Shown here in pieces: positions 38,504-52,070 of a stretch of DNA of 64,000 bases (within the stretch, counting starts at the first letter, position 1; the number at the start of each line of letters is the position of its first letter). A model generated the notes under the pieces. That model did not search any database, was not told the origin of the DNA, and saw only the letters and a program-made list of their open reading frames with translations. Made by a program: the position numbers and the translations under genes. Source of the DNA: Peribolospora baueri (taxonomy: Eukaryota > Basidiomycota > Peribolosporomycetes > Peribolosporales > Peribolosporaceae); NCBI GenBank assembly GCA_029717555.1, contig JAMDHS010000048.1, positions 62,001 through 126,000 of the forward strand, written 5' to 3'.

Positions 38504-38780
38504 CCTGTTCGTCGTCGATCTGAACTCCAATCCGTGCCGATCGACCGCTGACGCTGTTTACGCGGTGTGACGCGCTCGCCGCAGCAGAGTTGGGGGCCCG
38601 GGGAGCGGTTAGCCGGACCTCCGGAGCTCCGCCTCGAATGGGGGAAGCGGGGAGGAGAGAGAAGAAAGGGCAGACTGTCCGTACCGACGACTGCCTCCTT
38701 CACGACCTTACAGTAGCAATCGACCATCCAGCTTTCTTTTCTGCTCGTCTCCGTCTCTCCGTCTTTTTAGCAGCTCAGAC
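38504..38780. promoter_or_regulatory. Compact bidirectional promoter, FTA4 and b5-acyl-CoA dehydrogenase
   Basis: Only 277 bp separate the two start codons of diverging genes, so both promoters must lie here. A C/T-rich leader precedes the plus-strand ATG. Confidence 0.5.
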
Positions 38781-41239
38781 ATGTCTTCCGCACAGCAGGC
38801 CGCAAAGGCCGGGAGGACGTTCACACGTCGGGAGGTCGAGAAACATAACAAGGAGGGCGATCTGTGGATCATAATCGATTGTAAGTTTGAAAGTGCAGGG
38901 TGCAGCCGCATGTTAGGTGGGCACTGATATCTGCGCCTTCTTTAGCCACGGTGTACGACCTCACCAAGTTCAAAGACCTGCACCCTGGTGGCGACGTGGT
39001 GCTCACCGACAAGCACGTCGGTGAGAGTCTGCCGCTTCCAACATATGGACGTTGCATTCCCCCTAGAGGACAACGCTGAGAATGCAAATTAATTACACGG
39101 GCGCTTCCTTTTAGCTGGCAAAGATGCTACGTCAGCTTTCTACGGTCTCCACCGCCACTCCGTCCTACAGCGACCAGCCTACCGGCGTCTGATCATCGGA
39201 TATATCGAAGGGGAAAAGCCATCATTGCATTCCCGATTCGATGGGGAGCTCAGCGATGTGCCGTATGCGGAACCAGTCTGGCTCTCGAAAGGTTTCAAGA
39301 GCCCGTACTTCGGAGAAAAAGAGAAGAATTTGCAGAAAGAGTGAGTCAGCCGTCGGTGCGAGGATATGTAGCCGTAAGGGCGTTAATCCATGCCTTTTTT
39401 TTTTCCCTTTTCATAAGAATGCGCAAGTTTGTCGACGAAGTCCTAATTCCGGAGGCGGTTGACCGAGAGCTGAGTGGCAAGCGTCCGAGCCAGGAAGCAA
39501 TGGAAAAGATGGGGTGAATGATTAGTTCGTCGATGCCCTGCATATTTTCCGGAAGCTTCACTTATGAACACATATTTCTTATTCTATCTCTCAGAGAGCT
39601 CAACATCCACGCCATGACCCTCGGACCTGGTGCTCACCTCGAAGGCCGCACGCTGCTTGGCGGCGTTATTGAGCCGAAGGAGTTCAAGTACATGCATGAG
39701 ATGATCATCCAGCAGGAAATGGGCCGCTTCGCTAGCAGAGGTTATCAAGACGGTATGCAGTCAGGCTTATGGATTGGGTGAGTTAGCGGAGCTCTGGACC
39801 TCGATTCTGGTATTTCAAGGTGTAATTAACTCTCCGCTCTCACCCTCAGCCTCCCGCCCGTCCTCTCCTTCGCCCCGCCCCATCTGAAAAAGAAAGTGTC
39901 GGACGAGGTATTGTCGGGCAAGAAATATATATGTCTTGCTATCAGCGAGGCATTTGCGGGATCCGACGTCGCCGGCATCCGTACTACGGCTCAGAAGTCG
40001 CCTGACGGCAAGCGCTGGATTGTTAACGGCACTAGTTAGTACAGATTCGCCAATCGTGCTCATGCATATTCACCTGAACGAGTCTCTGACAGTTTGCCTT
40101 TTGAATGTTTGGGGACGTCTGCAGAGAAATGGATCACCAACAGCACCTTCGCTGACTACTTCACGACGGCGTGCAAGACGGAAAAGGGTTACGTCGTGCT
40201 GCTCATTACGAAGGGTGACGGCGTCGAGGTCAAGCCTATCAAGACTGCTTACTCGTCCGCCGCCGGGACAGGATACGTCATCTTCAACAATGTCGAGGTG
40301 AGATCCTGGTGTATTTGAGTGCGAATGTGGTGTGAACAAATCTGGCAGCTCCCATGCGAAGTCGGGAGGCTGACGATGTGACCACTTCACTCCTCTTCGT
40401 TTCAGGTTCCTTATGAAAACCTCTTGGGGGAGGAAGACAAGGGCTTCTCTGTCATCATGAACAACTTCAACCACGTGAATTACGCTGGCTCTAATCGGCG
40501 TCCTGTAGAATTTGCCTTTCTCACTCCGTTTGGGCCTCGTCCTCGTTTTGTTCTGCGGCTCTAGGAACGCTTGGTGATGGCGTGCAAGACCATTGCCGGC
40601 ATGCGTCTCGTCATTGAGGAATGTTTCCTGTGGGCGAACCAGCGCGAGGTGTTCGGAAAGAACCTGCTCGCTCAACCCGTCATCCGCGAAAAGGTAAGCT
40701 AAGGACTGGTTCGCCTTGCACTTCGAGGACACACGATGTGACCGACTTTGGAACGTGCCGATTCCCTCGGTTCTTCCACAGCTGGCCCACATGGTTGCAC
40801 AAGTAGAAGCGCTCCAATCCTGGCTGGAGCAGATTTGCTTCCAGATGGACAACATGTCCAAGGAGGAACAAAAGACCTACCTCGCGGGCCAGATCGCCTT
40901 GCTCAAGATGCAGTCTACACGCGTGGCCGATTTCGTGTCTTCAGAGGCTGTGCAGGTCTTCGGTGGGCGGTAAGTGGGATCTAGTCGACTGTCGATACGT
41001 TGCAGACTTCCCTCCCCTCCTGGACTCATAGCCCCTAGCTTATGAGAGTTGGAGCTGATCCCCGCACCAATCCCTACACCCCAAACAGGGGCCTCACGAA
41101 GACGGGCATGGGCCGGACGATCGAAGAATTTCAGCGGACGCGCAAGTTCGACGCCGTACTTGGCGGCTCGGAGGAGATCTTGGCTGACCTGGGCATTCGA
41201 CAAGCTTTGAAGCGGTTCCCTGCGAATGCTCGGCTGTGA
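38781..41239 (+). CDS. Acyl-CoA dehydrogenase with N-terminal cytochrome b5 domain
   Basis: Eleven exons: 38781-38880, 38946-39020, 39115-39340, 39418-39513, 39595-39777, 39850-40034, 40125-40297, 40406-40474, 40565-40693, 40782-40969, 41089-41239; 524 residues. Residues 1-95 form a cytochrome b5-like haem domain with YDLTKFKDLHPGG (haem ligand His46) and the second ligand in GLHRHS (His71 or His73). Residues about 110-524 form an acyl-CoA dehydrogenase fold: QDGMQSGLWIGLPPVL, ISEAFAGSDVAGIRTTA for the flavin site, NGTKKWITN, FNNVEVPYENLLG and QVFGGRGLTKTGMGRTIEE near the C-terminus. The b5 part probably carries electrons to or from the flavin. Such fusions are known in fungi; the acyl substrate is unknown. 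No peroxisomal targeting triplet is evident at the end. Confidence 0.93.
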
Positions 41240-41956
41240 GCGAAGAAGAGCGCGTTATCTACCTGCGTGTCCATGGATGGGACGAAGAGAGTTAGGACTG
41301 CCTTAGAGTCGGATTATCGGTGTAGCTCGTGACATCAGCTTATTCTAAGACGTCAGGAGTCAGACAGTTTAATTTTATCTCTTCTCTTCGGCCCGTACAC
41401 CTCGGTCTTCATGGATCGCTGAACCCTTCTTTGCATTCGAAATAGGCGTTTTCCGAATTTGTCCGAGCGGCGTCCTCCCCCTTTTCCGCTCTCTTGCCCT
41501 GCCGTGAACAAGTCCAGAACGTTTCTTCTCGCCGCTTTATCTTCCCTCCCTGTCGAAAACCCGTTTCTTTCTTGTTGAAGACCCGTTTCTTCTCGCCGCT
41601 TTATCTTCTCTCCCTGTTGAAAACCCGGGATCATTGAAAGACAATTTCCAGCGACTTTCGAGCGTACAGGTGTCTATGTCCTTCCGCCTTTGATTCAAAC
41701 TGGGACAAGTGGAAGTTGGATAAGAAGTGAGTCGGCTGTCAGCCGCTACCTCCCCGCCCCGTCCGCCGACAGAAACGCATCATAGAAGGGTGTTGCACAA
41801 ATTCATCAACGGCCTGGCTTCTTTCTCCCAGCTTAACCAGCTTCTCGGCATGTCCGCTTCCTTCAGTAGACAGGTGACCAACTCTCGGGCGTCGTCGTCC
41901 GTCGCGACATGGCTCATGAAACTAGCCAGGAAAAGGCTGTCTCGTAGGGAGGAGCC
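41240..41956. other. Intergenic between b5-ACAD and MATH/BTB-like gene
   Basis: Lower GC than neighbouring genes. It contains the duplicated segment described separately; no gene is supported. Confidence 0.5.
41521..41627. repeat. Tandem duplication, 43-bp unit at 64-bp spacing
   Basis: Positions 41521-41563 and 41585-41627 are the same 43 bases with two differences, both C/T. The unit starts GTTTCTTCTCGCCGC and ends AAAACCCG. The 21-bp spacer repeats part of the unit start. Confidence 0.85.
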
Positions 41957-43503
41957 TCATGCTCGCGAGGGCCATGACGGGCGCAGATTGGTCGAGCGAG
42001 GAGGAGAGCGAGGAAGAAGAGTGCGAAGTCCTTTCCAATGTACCGCTGCATAGTTCCAGACGTAGTTCCTGCGCAGATGAAAAAAAAGGCTTAGCGATAG
42101 TATTGGCCAGACGTTGGTACCGCGGGGTAAGACCTTCTCACCTAAACTCCTTATGTTCGATGGCAGATTCCGAAACAAGTTCTATGAGGACATTCTCTAT
42201 GGTGACGTCCTTCTTCATCGCCTCGTAGGCTAACGCTTTCAACTGGAAAACTCCATACCTTTTGTGCGCGACAGCAAGACGAAATCAGCTTCCTTCAAGG
42301 CCATAGATCTTTCGGCTTGGAGCACCATGCCGAGTATATTGTACGGATGTGTCAGCAAGGCGCCACATGCTCTTCGGGCAGCAGGGGATGGTGTCCCGAA
42401 AGAGCCTGAGGTGTTCATCTCGTGACAGACGAGAGGCCTCCCGTCCAGGCGTCGTCTCGGCTCTCGTGCTAGCTCCGACGGACTCCAGAGGGGCGAAGTA
42501 GGCAAAGTCGGTCACCTGATGGCAGAAAGCTATATAGTCAAGCGTATACACAGGAAGGCTAACTTCCCAAGCTGCTTACCATCCAAAAGAGGAACATCTC
42601 GAATGTCTCGGGGATATCGTCTACGATGCAGATGAACCGTATAGGCTCTTCGTCTATTCCATCCTCTGAGCCTAAAGGTCGTCCTCTTTCAAGTCTGCTG
42701 CCTCTATGCCCGTCGGTTGAAGTCGGCACTGATGTCCCGAGTTGTGTGCCGCACGAGTCGTGAAGACTCGGCGACGCCATCTCGTAAACGTTACAGACAT
42801 CCTCATTGAGATGCAGCGCCCATGGATCACATTCCGAGAACACACTGTCTTTGGTAGACTCCCTAAGGCCCCGAGTAAGCATGGGTTTGAAATATTCTGA
42901 ACGTTACTCAAGAATGCTCCTGGTGCAGAAGAGACGACGACAAGGTGGGAGGATGAAGCCGACCGAGCCTGGAGTGGGTCGTCGAAATAGGGTAGAAAGG
43001 CGAACAATGTCGGGCATCGAGAATCTCGCTTCTGCCCGGAATGGACAGTCCTTCGTGTTGACCGTGATAAAGAAAGGCGATTCGACGCTTTTACGCCAGT
43101 GGGGTTGGTCACTTGTCACGTAAGGCGTGCAGACCGAGTATGTTGAAGAAGAGCGTGTGAACTAGCGTGTCTCTGGCCCTATCAGTGTATCTGACCGTTC
43201 TCCCCCATCCTCCTTGTATTGCACTGAGACCGACACCGTCGCCCTCCGACACCAACTGATTGTGAGGACCTCCCCCGTGGTGGGCATGGCAGTCAGCGAA
43301 AGGTTAACGCTCTGGAAGTGTTCTTTGTCAGCCACATTGAAGACCAGCGCCCACGTAGGAGACAGCTCTACAAGATAAGACTGGTCTGTCGCTCTTCGGG
43401 CCTCGTTGTAAATTGCCGGGAAATCCGGTACCTTGACGGTGAAGGCTTGAGAAATCGTTTCTCGCCCTTGAGGAATTGACTGTTCGACCGAAGCGTGCTG
43501 CAT
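41957..43503 (-). pseudogene. MATH/BTB-domain-like gene with one in-frame stop
   Basis: A five-exon model on the minus strand keeps phase: 43225-43503, 42580-43161, 42345-42515, 42142-42242, 41957-42068 (415 codons). The N-terminal part (AFTVKVPDFPAIYNEA onward) resembles a MATH domain. Then comes a BTB/POZ-like region: CRRLFCTRSILE, stop, RSEYFKPMLTRGLRES, later FICIVDDIPETFEMFLFWM, PKSMWRLAD, and a C-terminal VWNYAAVHWK helix typical of fungal BTB proteins. The TAA at 42904-42906 (codon 179) lies exactly where the BTB motif continues in the same frame, so it looks like a nonsense change rather than an intron. The first intron (63 nt) spans another in-frame TAG and is only moderately supported. 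A recent pseudogene or a base error are both possible. Such proteins can act as Cullin-3 adaptors. Confidence 0.55.
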
Positions 43504-43960
43504 GGCGCTCGATGTGCGCGGAAGCGACAAAACACAAGAGCGGAGAGCCTGAGAGTGATATGGGTTCAGCCAGAGAGAACGAGTGTTTGAGACAACGAGG
43601 CGACAAGATCACCCTGACCTTGAAATTTTTGATGGGTGTTGGCCCAAGTCAGCGCCACGTTTGGTGAAAATAGGCGAGGGGCTGGGAATGTGAATGCGAG
43701 TCGCAGAAAACAAAGCCGGTAGATAAGGGAAACATAGGACGGGATGGACGAGAGCACGAAACGATTATATAAGCGATATTCACCCTTGTTCAGGTTTAAA
43801 GCGATGGCGGCCATCGGATGGCGAATCTTACAGTCCTGTGCGCTGGGGCCATCTCATACGACTGCTGGAGAAGAAAGGGTGTGTGGCACATTGCTCCAAG
43901 AGTTTACAAAGACAAGCAACACGCGAAGACGCATCACGCCGCAACGCCGGCCCAGAATAT
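43504..43960. other. Intergenic between MATH/BTB-like gene and FAD monooxygenase
   Basis: Short tandem spacer on the minus strand; no additional gene seen. Confidence 0.5.
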
Positions 43961-46211
43961 CTAGTTAGACTGAACCTCGCCATTCTGCCGACCTCCATTG
44001 AGCTGCACACCCTTAGCCGCGAGCCACTTCTCAGCCTCGACCATCTCCTGGGAGTGATCATAATTCCAGATCCATTCAAACCGGACACCTAGGTCCTGAG
44101 CCAATTTGTCCAGATCGGCGCCTGGTGGGCCACGGAATTCGTAGACGTCGCCCGCATCAAGGCTCGTCCCGAGGACGTTGTTGGCGCGAGGGAGACGGAC
44201 GGCGTCTACCACTGGGATGACGGACTGGGCCCCGTGAAAAGACAAGAGCGAAGAGATAAGTGCCCTCCCTTTTCCGGACGCTTCGGACGAACTCACGTCG
44301 AGGTTAGACAAGTTGACGCCTGGATGCGAAAGCAGCCGGGAAAGGAAGAGAGCATCTTCAATTGCTTGACCGGCCATGGCACCCTCTGTATAGAGAAGAT
44401 AAATCCCAAAGCAGGAGCCGACTCGAGGCGTCAATGGAAAGTGATGCAAATGAATTCTGAGATCAGAAGATAAAAACTCACGATGGGGCGTTCCGCCGTG
44501 ACTGAAAAAGGATACAGACATGAAAGAAAGGGACTCGCTTCAGCGTCCACTGGTGAATTGAAAAGAGAATCCCATCTCATGTCACTCACGCTGCATCGCC
44601 GGCGACGATGACGCGATCACCAACATAAGTGTCGAGAGGCGGTATCAACTGATGGAGAGCCCATTTGGCCGGCTTATCGATACACTACGGACAGAAGCAG
44701 CAAAGGCGGCCACGATGAATCCAGGTCGGCCACAAGCGCCGGATAAGCAAGAAAAAGCAACGCGTCGCTCGCTCACCCTGAGAATGTTGATAATGTCCTC
44801 TCCAAAACCTTCGAAGTCATGCAGCATCTGGTCTTTGTCGATCTGCTGGACCCACGGCTCGCCTTCCTTCATTTCTTCGTCGTTGGAGAATGAAAGAAGA
44901 GTGAGCGGGCAGATTTTCGTCCATCGATCTGCATGCATTTGAGCCACACCGTCCGAAGTACGCACTGGCTCGCTCCGGCCAACGGCTTCTGTCGGTGGTG
45001 AAAGCTACCACATTGATCGTCTCGTTGTTTTGGATCGGGAACGTGAGGATGTGCTTTGTGCGACGAGGACGATGGGACCGCAAAGTCAAGATTAGCCTAG
45101 TCTGCTCGACTCTGTTCCATTGAAGAAGCACTCGCACCTTATCGATCGCAAGATACATTTGCGGGGTCAAGCTGTACAACGCTGTCGAGACCAAAGACAA
45201 ACTTTGAGACTGTGGAAACTCCAGGGAGATCCATATGACCTTGGTGACACTCGCATCCGTTCTTTCCAACCGCAGCCTCGAAGCGCTCTCTAGGAATTAA
45301 CCCGCGGTACGCCCATGAGCCCGACCAGACAAGAGCATCCTTGCCTCCTATTGCCGAAGCGCCTGCCTTGTTCTGGCTGAGGAAGCCGCGAACGACGGAA
45401 TGAATACCGTCGCAACCGATCACGAGGTCGGTGTCATGCGTGCTCCCGTCTTCGAAGAAGAGCCGGACTTTGCGTTTGCCGTTGCCGAAAGCGTCAAAGT
45501 GCGGATCGACGCTCTTGAGGCGTTTGCCGAAATGCGCTATCGACCTGGGGACGTGCTTTACCATCGCATCCAGGAATTCGGCGCGATGAAGGGAGCTGTT
45601 TCCGTGTTCGGTGGAGACCTGAAACATAAACATCGGTGGAGGCTGAGGGACGTGGTCGACGATAACGCTAGGTTGGAGGGATGTCCATGCCCACTTCACA
45701 TATCAAGCGCTGGTCGTTCCCTTCCCCCGTTCGAAATTGAAACCAAATCCCGCTCGGAATGGTGGTTGCCTTTTTCTGGAAGGTCTCGAAGAGGCCAAGG
45801 TCTTGTAGCGCGTGTTGAGCGTTCAGGCCTGTACGAGCGGAGGTGGCAAGGACATAAGGAAGCTGCGAGGCAACGAGAGCCGAAGGAGGGCATGACGTGG
45901 AAAGCTAGCACACATACCTATAGAGATACCCGCACCAACTGGCCAACGAAGGCGGGGTCATTTCGTTAGATCAAATGTCAAGCACACTCTAAGGACCGAA
46001 ATCTCATCATGAACAATAGTGCTTACTCTCTTGGAATTTGGGCTGGGCGACGACGTCAAAGGCTGGTCAGCGAGGCTCTGGAAGCGAAACGAAGAGACCG
46101 TCTCACCGCACTCTCAAAGATGTCCACCGGCACGCCGCCTTTCAGAAATCCGATGGCCATGCAGAGTCCGCCGATGCCGCCCCCGACAACAGAGACGTGA
46201 AAATCCTTCAT
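43961..46211 (-). CDS. FAD-dependent monooxygenase, salicylate hydroxylase-like
   Basis: Twelve exons on the minus strand: 46107-46211, 46027-46042 (16 nt), 45918-45938 (21 nt), 45695-45828, 45251-45618, 45138-45171, 44966-45053, 44777-44874, 44590-44684, 44482-44501 (20 nt), 44297-44385, 43961-44224; 443 residues. It has the three group A flavoprotein monooxygenase motifs: SVVGGGIGGL at the N-terminus (FAD), LVIGCDGIHSVVR (about residues 158-170) and VIVAGDAAHGGTPHQGAG (about 313-330, spanning two junctions). PKFQEIGAGISIGLNAQHAL is rebuilt from two micro-exons, and FLAQ-type fingers are replaced by LTPQMYLAIDKHILTFPIQ. These enzymes use NAD(P)H and oxygen to hydroxylate aromatic substrates; the substrate here is unknown. 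Intron 7's acceptor (44875) is the least certain. Upstream it faces a 2.4 kb gap. Confidence 0.9.
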
Positions 46212-47720
46212 TGTGATGTCTTTATGTGCGGGCGGTGGGTGAGAAGCAGAGGGAGGAGAGGGGTTGTCCAGGGCGGATGTGGGTGAACTCTTTCTTCCTG
46301 TGTCCATCACGGTAGATGTGGACGAACGGAATTCGGGATGCGGGGACAGTCGTTGCATGTCCAAGTCCTGGGTGTGTAATGGTCCGTAGTCATCTTCGTG
46401 GTCCATATAGTCATCGTCACAGGTCAGCGCCCACCTCCGATCTCCGAAGCGCAACGCCGGCGTGACCTGATCGTCGATGTCGGCCCCAAGTACCTTTCTC
46501 TATTGCTCATAACCACGTAAGCGCGAACAAGCAGAGTGGGCTTCGGCCATTACGAAGCATCCGACCCGGCCCAACTCTTCTTCCGGTCTGATCGGATCAC
46601 TTGCGGGGTGTGCTGCGGCACACATGAAAGAGCCAGCGAACGTCGCACAGACTCCGTTTGTCCACAGCTGCCTTCGTCCTTTCCACCTTTGTCTCGCCGG
46701 ACTGCCTATCCATTGTGTCTTTGTCACTGACAGGGACGCCGGACGACTTGTCGCTCGAGCATCCTTTATCTAGCAAACGGTCGTTTCGTGCCTTGAGCCG
46801 TGCTCGTGTCTCATCGTTGTCCTTCCGCATTGTCGTTTCGCTTTCGGTTGCCTCGTCCTTGTCGCTTGGTCGCTATGTTCTTGCACATAAGTACAGCGAC
46901 GCTGGCTGACCCAGGATGGGCCGACACAGTTTGTCTTGTTTTCATTTTTGTTTGCCCTCTTACAGTGAACTCGACGCTTGCAGCAACCGTTGAGGCCTGG
47001 ACAGATCTGACGCCTCACTTTAGTTACCAGGACCCCTTCTCGTTCGTGTGGTTCGCGACTTCTCACATCGATCCCACCGCACCAGCCGACTAGGCCAAGG
47101 CAGCATGGAATATTCTTGGGTTGGCGTCCCGTGAGTGTGATTCACGACTATAATGCTCAGAGCGCTTGAGGCCCCTTTGCGGCTATTCCAAACGTCTTGT
47201 TCTGGAACATGCACGTGCGTTGCATCTTCTGTTTGACTCGGCTTGCGCCGGCCCGTCATATCATCTCCCCGGTGTCACTCTCCGCTGCTCCACCGGTGAA
47301 TATTGGCTTCAACGCGTCCCTCCTCGTTCCAGCGACATTTCATGCCCCATGATTCCCGCCCCGGTGAAGGGATGGCCCGGCTCCCCACCTGTCTGGAATG
47401 CGGAGATTCGCGTTGTACCGGGTGAAAACGGCACTCCCGTCTGGAATGTCCAGTTGACTGCCATTCCAACTCTGGAAGAGCGCCTGATAGGATCTTGGGA
47501 ACGCGCACGCCGCTGCTTCGCGCGCATTGTTGCCCGGGAGTGGACGATATACCCGACGCCAGGATCGTAATCTCGGTCAACTCTTGGGATCCGAGCCAAA
47601 GTATCCCCCTTTGCGCTGCAGAAGACATGCATAACCACGTAGTACGCGTTGAGTACCGCATTACCTTTCTCAACACCGGCTGCCTTTCTCAAGAGAACAC
47701 GCGGATCGCTTGCGCGTCAC

Positions 47721-47765
47721 TGTGACGAGGATGAGGGCGACGAGGATGAGGGTGACGAGGATGAC
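47721..47765. repeat. 15-bp tandem repeat, three copies
   Basis: Three consecutive units of the form GTGACGAGGATGAGG with single differences; the last unit ends GACC. Confidence 0.85.
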
Positions 47766-48310
47766 CCGTAGAGGCCATCGACAACTCAGTGTCCACGCGC
47801 AGACTCGTGGGTAGAACGCACCCAGGTGTGGAATGTATGTATTTGCACATCAAGCCAACGTCCTTCGACCCGCTCCCTTCCCAGCACGCTTTCCTTAAAG
47901 CTCCCAATTTGGGCCCGCCCTCCTCGCCCATCTGCGTCCCCTTAATACGGATTAAATAAGCTCCACGCGGCGTGGACACCGAAATGGAGGCCCTCTAGGA
48001 TCAGGAAAGTCGCCCTTCTCCCGGGTGAAGGAAGGGCGGTGGTCGGGCGACCACGCCCTTCAAACCATTCTTTTCAATTTTCCGCTGCTGGCGAGCAACG
48101 GAGAACGGCTTCGATCAGGTTTGGCGAAGACGACGGACCATTATCGTCAGAGTCTGCGTCCAAGTTGCCCTTTTGCTTGCTGTTAACAGCAAGTATTCAA
48201 CCGTGAGAGCCGAAGCCGACCCGGAGCTCGTTCTCCACGTTCAGAGCCTTCGGTCAGGAAAAAAACCCGTCGTCGTTGGTGCTTGACGAGCTATTTAAAC
48301 GAGAGCAAAA

Positions 48311-48336
48311 TTAAAATAAAATAAAATAAAATAAAA
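48311..48336. repeat. (AAAAT)n microsatellite
   Basis: Five near-perfect copies in an A/T-rich stretch upstream of TRM61. Confidence 0.85.
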
Positions 48337-48578
48337 AGCAGCCGATTCCTGTATGACACGAGTTCATCAATGCCCCACGTACGAATCAGAGCATGCAGAG
48401 CCGCCCAGATGGCCGAAGTGAAGAAGTCCGTGTCGGAGAAGCACCGGAACCAAGCACAGAAAGGCACTGCCGCAGTCATTTCTGAGATCGGATAACGTCT
48501 TTCTTTGGGCGGGTCCTTCCTTCGTCGTCGCGAACACGTCCACAAAGGTCGAGAATCCTCCCCCCTCCAAAGCAAAAC

Positions 48579-50553
<1,975 letters not shown>

Positions 50554-51338
50554 TAGTAGTAGTAGTAGCAATCGCGCGCGTCGCGGTGGCAGCGGGGAAA
50601 AAATTAGAAAGAAGAAAATAGAAAAATAGAGCGGCGGGAAGGACGTTCACGGTGTTGCCAAAGCTCCATGGAAGTGTTTGTGGTGTTACGTCGCATCATC
50701 CTCCGTGCTCGACCCGGTCGGACGCAGACGAAACGGGAACCGGGAGAAGAGGGACATAGCGAACGACTTGGTTTAACATAAAAACAAAGGAAAGAAAGAA
50801 ACGATGGGCGCTCTGGCTAACAAACAGTTACTTCACACTACTACGGCAGCTACTCTCACAAACACGGGCATGAGCGAAGACAAACACAGAGAGATAAGGG
50901 AAGGGGGAATGGAAGGGCATAACAAGAGTACAAGGGCGATGTGGAGAGACGGAGGATAAACGTGCTTGGTGACGAGATAGATGGGTGAGAAGGGAGGATG
51001 ATAGCGGGAGGGAGAAGGCCCGAAGCGGGAAATGGAAGAAAAAGGACAGGGGAGAGGAAAGAGTAAGGAGAGGATTGTCCTCAGGCTTGTATCGGTGTCA
51101 TGTCCCGGTGGAACGAACAGGTGGGGAAGGACGATCGAGGGGGATGGATGGGTAAGTGGATGAATGCGCGGTGCGGTCCTCATTCGGCGTCCAAGGCCAT
51201 AATGTCGAGCCCAGTTCACAAAGCGGGCACCGTGCGTCGGGCGCGGGGCCGGTCTACATCTCCTCAACGGGAACGATGCCGGTGGTGTCCGGTTGGTTGC
51301 CTCGCCGCTCGTTCGCGAGCTCGCTCTCCGAGCGCCGC
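50554..51338. other. Intergenic between convergent genes
   Basis: Contains purine-rich sequence (50870-51130) and no gene that I can support. Confidence 0.5.
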
Positions 51339-52070
51339 TCACATGTCGGTGGGGTTCTTAACCTGCCGTGACGCGAGAAGGGGACTTGGTTAGCGCATGG
51401 TTCCTCAAGACAGGTGCGCAAAGGGTGGAGGACGGAGAGACGCACCTTGACCTTCTTGCCGGCCTTCTTGGCCTCCTTCTGCTGCTTGACGAGGCTCTTC
51501 TTGAAGCCCCAGCACTTGGAGCAGCCTGCGTGTCGGTGAGGCAGAGGAGAAGAGGGTCATGGGTATGAGTTGACATGTTAAGAGTGAGGCGTGGCGTGAG
51601 TGGGGAAGAGGAGAGACGGTGGTGCGGGTAAACTCACCGACGGAACGCTATGCGCGGGCGGAGTGGAGGGAAGGACCGGTCCAGAGTGATTCGAGTCAGC
51701 ACTAGTCCTCGGAGGCGGCGGCGGATGGGATTATGTATGACGTACGTGGGAACGACACTCGGGCTCGCCGTCCTTGTTGATGGAGTACTCGATGGAGATG
51801 GGCTCCCTGTCGAAGGGGTCGATGCCGAGAGAGAAGAGGTTGTCCTCTCTGTTTGTTGAGAGGGGAGGGTCAGTGCTCGGGCCCATCGACGACCATCCGT
51901 CCATCCATCTGCCCGTCCATCGATCCGACTGAGCGTCAAGGCAACAAGAGAACGTACCTGTGGTCGACGGCGCACTCTTTGCAGACCTCCTTTCCGTGGG
52001 TGCAGAACTCCAAGTCGTTGACGACCACGCTGGAGCCGGAGGTGGCCGAGTCGGCGGAGGTGGAGAGCAT
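51339..52070 (-). CDS. Small Cys/His-rich protein of unknown function, 109 aa
   Basis: Five exons on the minus strand: 51958-52070, 51746-51848, 51638-51647 (10 nt), 51446-51525, 51339-51362; 110 codons in phase. I do not recognise a named family, although similar short proteins seem to occur in other basidiomycetes. The pattern is FCTHGKEVCKECAVDHRED, then LFSLGIDPFDREP, an ECRSH motif, the CSKCWGFKK motif and a Lys-rich helix. Cys and His spacing (CTH, CKEC, CRSH, CSKC) suggests two or more metal sites, probably zinc, like MYND or other small treble-clef folds. No signal peptide or membrane segment is seen. The 10-nt exon encodes RSV and completes the linker between the two Cys pairs. Function is unknown; the coding assignment is fairly secure because five exons join in phase. 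Confidence 0.75.

Larger units (their letters stand above)
46212..48578. other. Gene-poor 2.4 kb divergent interval
   Basis: Lies between the diverging FAD monooxygenase and TRM61 genes. GC content appears lower than in flanking genes, mainly right of 47900. It has a 15-bp tandem repeat (47721-47765) and an AAAAT run (48311-48336). Frames at 47166-47570 (+) and 47309-47692 (-) are the longest but start and end without splice support or family similarity that I can see. It may contain a decayed gene or simply promoter sequence. Confidence 0.5.

Noticed and set aside
42904-42949. 45-nt intron that would remove the stop in the BTB-like gene
   Set aside because: Shorter than every other intron here and it would delete a strongly BTB-like segment.
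44882-44965. Shorter intron 7 in the FAD monooxygenase gene using an earlier acceptor
   Set aside because: The intron would be under 40 nt; the acceptor at 44875 gives 91 nt with a good pyrimidine tract.
47166-47570. 134-codon plus-strand frame in the gene-poor region
   Set aside because: No recognisable motif and no convincing flanking splice sites; kept only as a remark.
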